Below are positions 1 to 6,929 of a stretch of 6,929 nucleotides of DNA, one piece after another. Source of the stretch: an uncultured Fidelibacterota bacterium (GTDB lineage Bacteria; Marinisomatota; Marinisomatia; Marinisomatales; TCS55). Location of the stretch: NCBI GenBank assembly GCA_913046805.1, contig CAJWTA010000058.1, positions 1 through 6,929 of the forward strand, in the 5' to 3' direction. The notes under the pieces were generated by a model. It did not search any database. It was not told the DNA's origin and saw only the letters and a list, made by a program, of their open reading frames with translations. Positions within the stretch are counted from its first letter, which is position 1, and the number at the start of each line of letters is the position of its first letter. The position numbers were made by a program, and so were the translations under genes.

Positions 1-1121
<1,121 letters not shown>

Positions 1122-1140
1122 TTACAATCAAATTTGTGAC

Positions 1141-1169
1141 TTGAAATAATTAGCTTATTGCTTTATTAT
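1141..1169 (+). promoter_or_regulatory. Candidate sigma70-type promoter for the plus-strand genes
   Basis: TTGAAA (1141-1146) and TATTAT (1164-1169) are separated by exactly 17 bp and lie 35 bp upstream of the amidohydrolase ATG, which would place transcription start near 1176. Matches are 4 of 6 to TTGACA and 5 of 6 to TATAAT. The DNA is AT-rich, so chance matches are common. The position in a divergent intergenic region is the main support. Confidence 0.45.
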
Positions 1170-1173
1170 AAAG
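1161..1173. promoter_or_regulatory. 13-bp perfect palindrome over the candidate -10 element
   Basis: CTTTAT-T-ATAAAG is a perfect inverted repeat with a one-base centre. It lies on the plus-strand TATTAT, and its complement reads TATAAT on the minus strand, towards proS. It could be an operator, a shared -10 region for two divergent promoters, or a chance product of AT-rich sequence. No good -35 element was found for the minus-strand reading. Confidence 0.3.
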
Positions 1174-1193
1174 TGCTTCGGCATTGAATAAAG
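1161..1193 (+). promoter_or_regulatory. Possible UUCG-loop hairpin reaching the Shine-Dalgarno
   Basis: The inner stem pairs 1172-1176 (AGUGC) with 1181-1185 (GCAUU), including one G-U pair, around a UUCG loop (1177-1180) closed by C-G, the especially stable arrangement. The outer arm 1161-1167 (CTTTATT) is perfectly complementary to 1187-1193 (AATAAAG). The last three bases of that arm belong to the AAGGA Shine-Dalgarno (1191-1195) of the amidohydrolase gene. The outer arm is only in the RNA if transcription begins upstream of 1161, which conflicts with the promoter proposed at 1141-1169. No U-tract follows, so it is not a terminator. Confidence 0.3.
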
Positions 1194-1203
1194 GAAAGAT
1201 TAA

Positions 1204-2895
1204 ATGAAATTAAAAATACTAATAATTAATTGTTTCATTTTCATGATGAGCTGTGAAACTAAAAAAGCTGATATGATCATTCATAATGGAGCAATATACA
1301 CTATGAATGAATTAATGCCGGTCACAGAATCGGTAGCAGTAAGTGATGGTAAAATAATTGCTCTCGGAAAATATAAAAATCTTGACCATCTTATCACCCC
1401 TAGAACTCAAATTATAAATTTAAATGGAGCAATGATGACGCCCGGACTAATTGAGGGACACGGTCATTTTTATGGCCTAGGGTTAGCGGAAATGCAGCTT
1501 GACCTCTCTTCTACAGAGAGTTACCAAGATTTAATAAATATGGTATCTGATGCGGTGGAAAAAGCTGAACCAGGTGAGTGGATATTAGGACGCGGTTGGC
1601 ACCAAAGTAAGTGGAGCGACAATGAAAATGATTATATCAATGGATTCCAAACGCATGAAAGGCTATCGGAAATATCTGAAAACAATCCAGTTTGGTTAAA
1701 GCACGCAAGCGGTCATGCGGGATTTGCAAACGAAAAGGCTATGGATATTGCTGGTGTAAGTTCAGAGACTGAATTTGGTTTTGGTGGTGAGATAATAAAA
1801 GATCTGTCTGGTAAGCCTACAGGAGTATTTAATGAAAGAGCTCAAGGTCTAATAAGCAAACACGTTGATTCTAATTTGGAAGAAAATTCGGATTTAAAAG
1901 CTATAGAATTAGCTGTCAGTGCATGTCTAAAAAACGGAATTACATCATTCCAGGATGCAGGTATAAGTGGTAGGACAATTGAAGTGTTAAGAGAGGCGAT
2001 TAAAAACGACCTATTAAAAGTACGTATATACGCAATGCTTTCAAGTAGAGATACTACGTTATTAAATACATGGTATAAAAAAGGACCCGAGATTGGCACT
2101 GGAGATAATTACTTAACAATTCGATCTATTAAAATTAATGCTGATGGAGCTTTAGGCTCCAGAGGCGCTTGGCTGATTGACGACTATTCTGATCGACCCG
2201 GTCACTTTGGAATGCCAACGCAGTCAATGGACTATGTATATAAAGTTGCAAAAAATGGCATAGTAAATGGGTTTCAAGTTAATTCTCACGCAATTGGCGA
2301 TAAAGCAAATAGAGAAATATTGAATCAATACGAGAGGGTGTTTGGTGAATTTGAAGACCTATCAAAAAATCATAGGTGGAGAATTGAGCACGCACAACAC
2401 ATCGATCCTTTAGACATACCCAGGTTTGGAAGGTTAAAAGTGATTGCGTCTATTCAGGGAATACACATGTCATCAGACAGACCTTGGGCAATTGATAGAT
2501 TGGGTGAAAAACGAATTGTTGAAAGTGCATATGTATGGCGCGATCTTATCAATAATGGTGCTATTTTAATTAATGGATCTGATGTACCGGTAGAGCCCAT
2601 AAACCCAATTGCATCGTTTTATGCGAGCAGCACTAGAAAAACTCTAAAAGGTTTTCCTGAAGGCGGCTTTGAACCATCACAAAAAATGACTCGACTCGAA
2701 GCTTTAAAGAGTTACACCATAAATGCAGCCTATGGAGCTTTTGAAGAGGATATAAAAGGCAGTATTGAAATTGGAAAACTCGCTGACTTTACCGTTTTTT
2801 CTCAAAATATTGTTACTATACCGGATAATAAAATTTTGGATACTAAGATTCTATACACAATTGTTAATGGTAAAATAGAATACCGATCTAATTGA
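1204..2895 (+). CDS. Lipoprotein-type metal-dependent amidohydrolase (Amidohydrolase_3/YtcJ family)
   Basis: This is a 563-residue amidohydrolase-superfamily enzyme that would hydrolyse an amide or related bond with a metal-bound water. The substrate cannot be predicted. The N-terminus has lysines at 2 and 4, a hydrophobic stretch (5-15) and Cys17 in MMSC, a plausible lipobox, so the protein is probably exported and lipid-anchored. After it come a small beta domain (about 23-80, starting ADMIIHNGAIYTM), the metal-binding HxH in PGLIEGHGH (His86, His88), SGH (His171), KINADGALGSRG (Lys310, a possible metal-bridging lysine), NSHAIGDKA (His362), RIEHAQH (His396) and INGSDVP (Asp460, the expected catalytic acid). 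The C-terminus GSIEIGKLADFTVF is the usual family ending. The ATG at 1204 has AAGGA eight bases upstream and gives a complete signal sequence. The stop overlaps the trmH-like start by 4 nt. The family is certain; lipid anchoring is likely; the substrate is unknown. Confidence 0.93.
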   Translation: MKLKILIINCFIFMMSCETKKADMIIHNGAIYTMNELMPVTESVAVSDGKIIALGKYKNLDHLITPRTQIINLNGAMMTPGLIEGHGHFYGLGLAEMQLDLSSTESYQDLINMVSDAVEKAEPGEWILGRGWHQSKWSDNENDYINGFQTHERLSEISENNPVWLKHASGHAGFANEKAMDIAGVSSETEFGFGGEIIKDLSGKPTGVFNERAQGLISKHVDSNLEENSDLKAIELAVSACLKNGITSFQDAGISGRTIEVLREAIKNDLLKVRIYAMLSSRDTTLLNTWYKKGPEIGTGDNYLTIRSIKINADGALGSRGAWLIDDYSDRPGHFGMPTQSMDYVYKVAKNGIVNGFQVNSHAIGDKANREILNQYERVFGEFEDLSKNHRWRIEHAQHIDPLDIPRFGRLKVIASIQGIHMSSDRPWAIDRLGEKRIVESAYVWRDLINNGAILINGSDVPVEPINPIASFYASSTRKTLKGFPEGGFEPSQKMTRLEALKSYTINAAYGAFEEDIKGSIEIGKLADFTVFSQNIVTIPDNKILDTKILYTIVNGKIEYRSN

Positions 2896-3620
2896 TTACC
2901 AAAAAAACATATAAAGATATAAGGTCTCTTAAAGATAAAAAGGTTCGGCATGCCCAAAAAAGATTTACACTTGAGGGCAAACGAACAATCCAAACAGTTT
3001 TGGATGAAAATGTGCCCATTGAGTGTGTGCTTATGACGAAAGACTTTCATTCAAAACATTTAAATTTCATTAAGCAAATAAATGATAAAATCCTTTTTGA
3101 GGTATCTGATAGAGAGATGAAAGATCTTTCAAACACAGTTACTCCATCTGGGGTCTTAGCAGTGGCACATTTTCCAAATTATGATAAAATTGACTTAACA
3201 AAAAATTTAATTTATCTAGATCGAATTTCTGACCCTGGAAACATGGGAACAATGATTCGTACTGCGTCTTGGTTTGGCTTAGATCAAGTTGTTCTATCAA
3301 ACAACTGCATAGATCCATTCAATCCAAAAGTTGTTGCTGCTGCAATGGGTAGTCATTTTCAATTAAAATTCATTGGTAAAAAAAAAGTAGAAAACCTCAA
3401 TGACCATTTGTGGGTAGGTGCCTCACTTAACGGACAAAAGCTTTCAGAATTAAAAGAAATTAAGAAAAAATGGGTGCTTGTTATGGGAAGTGAGGCGCAC
3501 GGCATAAGTGAGAAAACTATAAAAAGATTAGACAAGGTATATACTATTACCAAACAAGGCAAAGGAGAGTCTCTTAATGTTGCGGTCGCAATGGGCATTT
3601 TTTTAAACAAACTTATTTAG
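2892..3620 (+). CDS. SpoU/TrmH-family RNA 2'-O-ribose methyltransferase
   Basis: This 242-residue SPOUT-class enzyme would transfer a methyl group from S-adenosylmethionine to a ribose 2'-OH of rRNA or tRNA in the cytoplasm. The N-terminal substrate-binding region (about 7-93; RSLKDKKVRHAQKRFTLEG) resembles the L30e-like domain of RlmB/TsnR-type members. The catalytic domain shows motif 1 LDRISDPGNMGTMIRTA (109-125, with Asn117 and Arg123), the DPFNPKVVAAAMGS segment (141-154), motif 2 VLVMGSEAHGIS (195-206) and motif 3 ESLNVAVAMGI (226-236, Asn229), so the knot is complete. The start is a TTG (2892-2894) inside TTGA, overlapping the upstream stop. No ATG lies near the expected N-terminus and the family's usual N-terminal sequence begins right after this TTG. 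A run of nine A (3378-3386, Lys-Lys-Lys) is prone to slippage but the frame is intact. Whether the target is rRNA or tRNA cannot be read from sequence. Confidence 0.92.
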   Translation: MITKKTYKDIRSLKDKKVRHAQKRFTLEGKRTIQTVLDENVPIECVLMTKDFHSKHLNFIKQINDKILFEVSDREMKDLSNTVTPSGVLAVAHFPNYDKIDLTKNLIYLDRISDPGNMGTMIRTASWFGLDQVVLSNNCIDPFNPKVVAAAMGSHFQLKFIGKKKVENLNDHLWVGASLNGQKLSELKEIKKKWVLVMGSEAHGISEKTIKRLDKVYTITKQGKGESLNVAVAMGIFLNKLI

Positions 3621-3694
3621 TAATTGGTTTCTTTCACCATTAGCTAAACAAGTATTAATTTTAGTTATTATGGATAATCAAGAATTAGAACCTT

Positions 3695-4498
3695 ATGAGT
3701 CGATTAACGTCAGTACCGTTTGCTTTTGGAATCGTTATTTTTTCATTCCTGTCCTCTCTTCTTATAGCTGGAATACTTAGCGCTCTAGACCCTGCAATTC
3801 TTTCGGGTACAAATCTTGGTATATTTTCCTATCTAGCTCTATTTTTTGCTCAGGTATTTTTAGTTACTCCAATTGCAATATTTCTTATTCGTAAGGGCTA
3901 CAAACTAACTGACAGTTTTAGAATTAATCCTATTTCAAAAAACACTTTTATTTTTTCATTAATGCTTTCCTTTGGTATTGTTATAATGTCTAGCGAATTA
4001 AATATTATCATTGATTCTATCTTCCCATTGCCAGAGGCCTTTCTAAATCTTGATTCACTTCTTTCCCCTGAAAACGTTTTTTCGCTCCTGTTAGTTTTTT
4101 TAACCGTTGTTATCATCGCTCCAATTGGTGAAGAGATGGTTTTTAGAGGCTTCTTACAGCGAATTTTAGAAAGATCCTGGGGTGACATTACACGTGCTAT
4201 ATTGATCTCTAGTTTATTTTTTACCTTAATTCACTTCAATCCCTATTGGGCAATACAAATATATTTGATGGGTCTAATTCTTGGGTATTTGTCATGGTTG
4301 ACAAAATCAATCTATCCATCTATATTGTTACATATGTCAATCAATGGAACGTCTATGTTGTTCATTTTTTTAGGGGAAAGTGCAGAAAAATCCCTTTTGT
4401 GGAAAGGGCATATTAATCCGCTACTGTTGCTCGTTGGGTTTTTTGCTACGTGGTATGGTTTAAGAAACATACACCCTAAAGAGAGGATAGCTTTATGA
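3695..4498 (+). CDS. CPBP-family intramembrane metalloprotease (Abi/Rce1-like)
   Basis: This is a 267-residue multi-pass inner-membrane protein of the CPBP (CAAX protease and bacteriocin-processing, Abi) family. Members are glutamate-dependent intramembrane proteases; in bacteria some confer bacteriocin self-immunity, but most have no known substrate. Hydrophobic segments lie near 8-30, 42-65, 85-110, 126-144, 166-180, 183-202, 206-228 and 240-255. All three family motifs are present: EExxxFRG as GEEMVFRG (Glu146, Glu147, Arg151), FxxxH as FTLIH (His180), and HxxxN as HMSIN (His213, Asn217), so it looks catalytically complete. The ATG at 3695 is the only in-frame start after a TAG at 3686-3688, and it has no strong Shine-Dalgarno. 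The gene lies 74 bp after the methyltransferase and overlaps mgtE by ATGA. No prenylation pathway or bacteriocin gene is nearby to suggest a substrate. Confidence 0.92.
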   Translation: MSRLTSVPFAFGIVIFSFLSSLLIAGILSALDPAILSGTNLGIFSYLALFFAQVFLVTPIAIFLIRKGYKLTDSFRINPISKNTFIFSLMLSFGIVIMSSELNIIIDSIFPLPEAFLNLDSLLSPENVFSLLLVFLTVVIIAPIGEEMVFRGFLQRILERSWGDITRAILISSLFFTLIHFNPYWAIQIYLMGLILGYLSWLTKSIYPSILLHMSINGTSMLFIFLGESAEKSLLWKGHINPLLLLVGFFATWYGLRNIHPKERIAL

Positions 4499-5868
4499 AA
4501 AAAGAAATGTATAGTTCGGAAGTTACTCTTTTAAGGGATACTTTTAGAAGATTGCTTAGAAGGCATGCGAAAACCAACATAGTTAAACTACTTGACAAAA
4601 CACACCCATCTGACCTTGCCCTAATATTTAGGTATTTTAACGACAACGAGCAAGATTCAATTTTTTCCAACATGTTGCCATCGGAGGAGACTGTAAAGTT
4701 TCTATATGAACTTGATGAATCTATAGCAACAAGGCTTATTGAAGGAGAGACTGCTGAAAGACTTGCTGAAATAATGCAACAAGCAAGTTCGAATGAACAG
4801 GCATTTTTAATGGGCTTGGTAAGTGATGATTTCGCTAGCTCAGTAATTGATTTATTACAAACTGAAGAGCAAGAAGAGCTGGAAGAAATGATGGCATACC
4901 CAGAGGACAGTGCCGGAATTTTAATGTATACAGATGTTTTTACTCTTCATGAGGATACTAAGGCCAGAGAGGCAATCTATGCTTTACAAGACCAAGAGGA
5001 TGCTGAAATGGTCTTTTATCTTTACACACTGGATGATGATGGAAGACTTACTGGCGTTATATCTCTTAGAGATCTCGTAACTACTCCTAGCGAAACTATG
5101 CTAAAAGACATAATGTCCAAAAATATACAAGCCGTAAGAGCTGAAACAGACCAAGAGGAAGTTGCAAGAATAGTATCTCAATATAATTTTTTAGCTGTAC
5201 CAGTAGTCGATGCTAGTGAGAAGCTGTTAGGGATAGTCACTGTAGATAGTGTTGTTGACGTTATTCGCGAGGAAGCTACTGAAGACTTTTTACAGCTTGC
5301 TGGAGCAGGTAAGGACAGAGAGATTCTCCTCAAATCCTCATGGGAAAATGCTCGAATACGCTTACCCTGGCTTTTTGCTAGCTGGATCGGTGGAATTCTT
5401 GCAGCATTTATAATTGGTGTTTTCGACAATATTTTGGAAAGTACAATTGCACTAGCTGCATTCATACCGGTCATCATTGGAATGGGCGGAAATGTGGGTA
5501 CCCAATCATCAACAATTATTGTTAGGGGATTAGCAACAGGAAGAGTCAGCTTCGAAAATTCTATTAAGGTACTTTTTAAAGAAATGCGTGTAGGGCTTAT
5601 ACTTGGCACCCTGTATGGCGTCCTTTTGGGCGTTTTTGCTATCTTCCAGTTTATAAACGCATCGCCACTTCTGGGTGTTGTTGTTGGATTAAGCATATCT
5701 GTGTCTATGATTTTAGCAGCTACTATTGGATCGCTAGTTCCCCTGATTTTAAATAGATTTGACATTGATCCTGCGGTCGCTACAGGTCCATTTGTAACTA
5801 CCGCAATTGACGTTATAGGTGTGGCATTCTATTTTATAATAGCTCGAAGTCTTTTAGTTGGAGGATAA
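4495..5868 (+). CDS. mgtE: MgtE-type magnesium channel/transporter
   Basis: This 457-residue inner-membrane Mg2+ channel matches the size of the Thermus thermophilus MgtE (450 residues). Domains in order are the N-terminal superhelical domain (about 12-130), a tandem CBS pair (about 135-260, including GRLTGVISLRDLV and KLLGIVTVDSVVDVI), the plug helix (about 262-285) and a five-helix pore domain (about 290-455). The family signatures FIPVIIGMGGNVGTQSS (323-339) and DPAVATGPFVTTAIDVIG (425-442) are intact; Asp439 sits where the selectivity residue Asp432 of the Thermus protein is expected. In characterised members the acidic N-domain/CBS interface binds Mg2+ and closes the pore when internal Mg2+ is high, so regulation is probably built into the protein. 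The start has GAGAGGA seven bases upstream and overlaps the CPBP stop (ATGA). The stop overlaps the next start (TAATG). Confidence 0.97.
   Translation: MKKEMYSSEVTLLRDTFRRLLRRHAKTNIVKLLDKTHPSDLALIFRYFNDNEQDSIFSNMLPSEETVKFLYELDESIATRLIEGETAERLAEIMQQASSNEQAFLMGLVSDDFASSVIDLLQTEEQEELEEMMAYPEDSAGILMYTDVFTLHEDTKAREAIYALQDQEDAEMVFYLYTLDDDGRLTGVISLRDLVTTPSETMLKDIMSKNIQAVRAETDQEEVARIVSQYNFLAVPVVDASEKLLGIVTVDSVVDVIREEATEDFLQLAGAGKDREILLKSSWENARIRLPWLFASWIGGILAAFIIGVFDNILESTIALAAFIPVIIGMGGNVGTQSSTIIVRGLATGRVSFENSIKVLFKEMRVGLILGTLYGVLLGVFAIFQFINASPLLGVVVGLSISVSMILAATIGSLVPLILNRFDIDPAVATGPFVTTAIDVIGVAFYFIIARSLLVGG
5860..5864 (+). promoter_or_regulatory. Strong Shine-Dalgarno inside the mgtE 3' end
   Basis: GGAGG lies within the last codons of mgtE, only three bases before the ATG at 5868. 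The spacing is shorter than the usual 5-9 bases. Re-initiation by ribosomes ending mgtE at the TAATG overlap would explain how this still works, and it supports 5868 as the real start. Confidence 0.5.
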
Positions 5869-6251
5869 TGAAAAAGCGTAATTTTCTTAAATCTTATTAT
5901 AAACATTTAATTGTTTGGGTGATTATACTCAGCCTAATCATAATTGCTCTAGAGTATGGTGTGGACAAAAAGGCGGTTGTTTTTGGAACTGTAACAATTG
6001 GAGTTTTTACACAGGCTTTTGCAAGCCTTTCTGCGCTAATTGGAGCCCTTCCACTAATTGGGCCATTTATTGTAAAATTCTTTGCAATACCATTGGTTTG
6101 GGTTATCCAAGCTAGTGGATCACTGGTAGGTGCGGTTGCCATTAAAAAAGGGTACACTAAAGAAATGGTTAAATCACGGGTACTTACTCTGGCACTATTG
6201 ATCGGTATACTAATAGGTTATATAATTGGAAACCTTGCACCGCTAAACTAA
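5868..6251 (+). CDS. Small four-helix membrane protein of unknown family
   Basis: I do not recognise this 127-residue protein. It has a basic N-terminus (MKKRNFLKSYYKH), then hydrophobic segments near 13-29, 36-58, 60-93 (probably one helix plus a re-entrant or second helix) and 105-123, with a Lys/Arg-rich loop KKGYTKEMVKSR (93-104). The N-terminal helix resembles an uncleaved signal anchor and there is no lipobox. Gly, Ala, Pro and Ile are abundant (for example GALPLIGPF), typical of a packed helical bundle. The ATG overlaps the mgtE stop by one base (TAATG) and sits three bases after GGAGG (5860-5864), so its translation is probably coupled to mgtE. That placement suggests, but does not prove, a role alongside the channel. 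Nothing in it suggests an enzyme. Confidence 0.8.
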   Translation: MKKRNFLKSYYKHLIVWVIILSLIIIALEYGVDKKAVVFGTVTIGVFTQAFASLSALIGALPLIGPFIVKFFAIPLVWVIQASGSLVGAVAIKKGYTKEMVKSRVLTLALLIGILIGYIIGNLAPLN

Positions 6252-6260
6252 TAGGATTAA

Positions 6261-6689
6261 ATGAATATACTTATCCTTCATGGCCCCAATACGAATCTTA
6301 TAGGATCTGTTTCTGCAAAAAACGGAGATCAAATTACTCTTTCAAAAATAGATTCTAAAATAAAGCTTGTAGCTAGAAAGTCGAATATCAATATCAAAAC
6401 GTTGCAAACACATAAAGTGTTTAGTGCTATAAATTTCATTCAGCGAAATCGCAATTGGGCAGATGGATTACTGTTTAATCCTACATCTTGGTCTAAATAT
6501 GAGCATTCGATTTTAGAGTGTCTAATAATTTCAGATATACCAACTGTTCAACTAATATTTAATGAAAAATATAATATATCTGGTAATGGCTCAAATTCTA
6601 TTTTTAATGATTTTTGTAAAGAAACAATAAGCGGTGACCCTTTAAAGGTATACTTAGATGGTATCGATCACATTCAAAAAATTATTTAA
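6261..6689 (+). CDS. AroQ-like protein (type II dehydroquinase fold) lacking most catalytic residues
   Basis: This 142-residue protein has the length and frame of type II 3-dehydroquinate dehydratase, the small dodecameric shikimate-pathway enzyme. Fold landmarks kept are ILHGPNTNLIG (6-15; compare INGPNLNLLG) and FNPTSW (72-77; compare INPGAY). Ungapped comparison with the Mycobacterium tuberculosis enzyme finds only Asn10 (N12) and Asn73 (N75) conserved. R19 becomes Val17, Y24 falls at Gly22, H81 at Lys79, H101 at Ile99 and R108 at Ile106. His82 is three positions off H81 and may not replace it. I therefore infer that it is not an ordinary dehydroquinase; it may bind another ligand or be a structural or regulatory relative. 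AGGA (6253-6256) precedes the ATG by four bases, after a 9-bp gap. The frame is clean, so it is not a simple pseudogene. The fold call rests on two short motifs and overall length. Confidence 0.65.
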   Translation: MNILILHGPNTNLIGSVSAKNGDQITLSKIDSKIKLVARKSNINIKTLQTHKVFSAINFIQRNRNWADGLLFNPTSWSKYEHSILECLIISDIPTVQLIFNEKYNISGNGSNSIFNDFCKETISGDPLKVYLDGIDHIQKII

Positions 6690-6929
6690 ACCAGCTATAT
6701 TTCTTCTTACTATTTTTAGTCTATTTTTGAGTAGTTGCACTCAATTAAACAATCAAAAAAAAATTATCGAAACTGTATCACCCTCAGATTCAAGATTTGA
6801 ATTAAGTGAAGATGGCTTAAAAATAACAATAACTACTGACACGAGTTTCTCTAATTTTCAAGAGGTTCTGCTTAAAGCGAAAGAGCCCATTTCTGTTGAA
6901 ATCTTATTAAATAAATTTTATCCAAAAAT
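6658..6929 (+). CDS. Lipoprotein of unknown function, 3' end cut by window edge
   Basis: Ninety codons are visible from the ATG at 6658. The start is MVSITFKKLFKP, then a hydrophobic segment (12-24) and a good lipobox LSSC (24-27, Cys27), followed by Thr-Gln rather than Asp, so the mature protein is expected to go to the outer membrane if the cell has a Lol-type sorting system. After a polar Asn/Gln/Lys linker, residues 46-90 (RFELSEDGLKITITTDTSF...) alternate polar and hydrophobic residues as in beta-strands, a pattern seen in AMIN-like and other envelope beta-domains, but I cannot assign a family. AAAGG (6644-6648) lies nine bases before the ATG. The start lies 32 nt inside the AroQ-like gene in another frame; choosing a later start would remove the signal peptide, which argues for this one. 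Confidence 0.75.
   Translation, partial: MVSITFKKLFKPAIFLLTIFSLFLSSCTQLNNQKKIIETVSPSDSRFELSEDGLKITITTDTSFSNFQEVLLKAKEPISVEILLNKFYPK

Noticed and set aside
3621..3642. Possible terminator hairpin after the methyltransferase gene (GGT/ACC with flanking TAAT/ATTA)
   Set aside because: The stem has a bulge, is AT-rich outside three pairs and is not followed by a U-tract.
3640..3678. Possible promoter in the 74-bp gap before the CPBP gene (TATTAT at 3666, GATAAT at 3673)
   Set aside because: No acceptable -35 lies at 16-18 bp from either candidate, and -10-like strings are expected by chance in DNA this AT-rich.
3695..4498. CPBP (Abi) gene as part of a phage-defence or bacteriocin system
   Set aside because: The historical Abi name alone is not evidence, and no toxin, bacteriocin, nuclease or sensor gene is next to it.
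5178..5765. 195-codon open frame antisense to mgtE
   Set aside because: It lies wholly inside a well-supported mgtE in the opposite strand, its product has no recognisable motif, and long antisense frames arise from codon bias.
5915..6115. 66-codon plus-strand frame inside the small membrane protein gene
   Set aside because: It is rich in Cys, Trp and Asn as expected from an out-of-frame reading of a hydrophobic gene, and the enclosing gene has better start signals.

Overview
The window is AT-rich bacterial chromosomal DNA with standard-code genes, short gaps and many start/stop overlaps. No IS element, phage gene, tRNA, rRNA or CRISPR array is visible. Lineage is inference only. The type 3 (archaeal/eukaryotic-like) prolyl-tRNA synthetase, the SpoU methyltransferase and the two lipoproteins fit an AT-rich marine bacterium of the Fibrobacterota-Chlorobiota-Bacteroidota/Marinimicrobia side of the tree. 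The usable Shine-Dalgarno sequences (AAGGA, GAGAGGA, GGAGG) argue mildly against typical Bacteroidota, which often lack them. I cannot fix the phylum without a search.

Layout: the minus strand at 1-1070 carries the N-terminal 356 codons of proS, whose 3' end lies outside the window. A 133-bp divergent intergenic region (1071-1203) follows. It holds a plausible sigma70-type promoter, a 13-bp palindrome on its -10 element, and a possible UUCG hairpin whose outer arm reaches the Shine-Dalgarno of the next gene. Everything from 1204 to the right edge is on the plus strand. In order these are a lipoprotein-type amidohydrolase (YtcJ/Amidohydrolase_3 family), a SpoU/TrmH RNA ribose methyltransferase started by a TTG overlapping the previous stop, a 74-bp gap, a CPBP-family intramembrane protease, an MgtE magnesium channel, a small four-helix membrane protein of unknown family, a degenerate type II dehydroquinase (AroQ-like) protein, and the start of a second lipoprotein.

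How they fit together: the first two plus-strand genes overlap by 4 nt and look co-transcribed. From CPBP to the right edge the genes overlap by 4, 1 or 32 nt or are 9 nt apart, which indicates a translationally coupled operon dominated by membrane and envelope proteins. The most unusual gene is the AroQ-like protein. It keeps the fold's GPN and NP landmarks but lacks nearly all known catalytic residues of type II dehydroquinase, so it probably does something else. The 127-aa membrane protein next to MgtE is unrecognised and is a candidate partner of the channel or of the downstream proteins. I see no convincing evidence for a large new defence or mobile system here.
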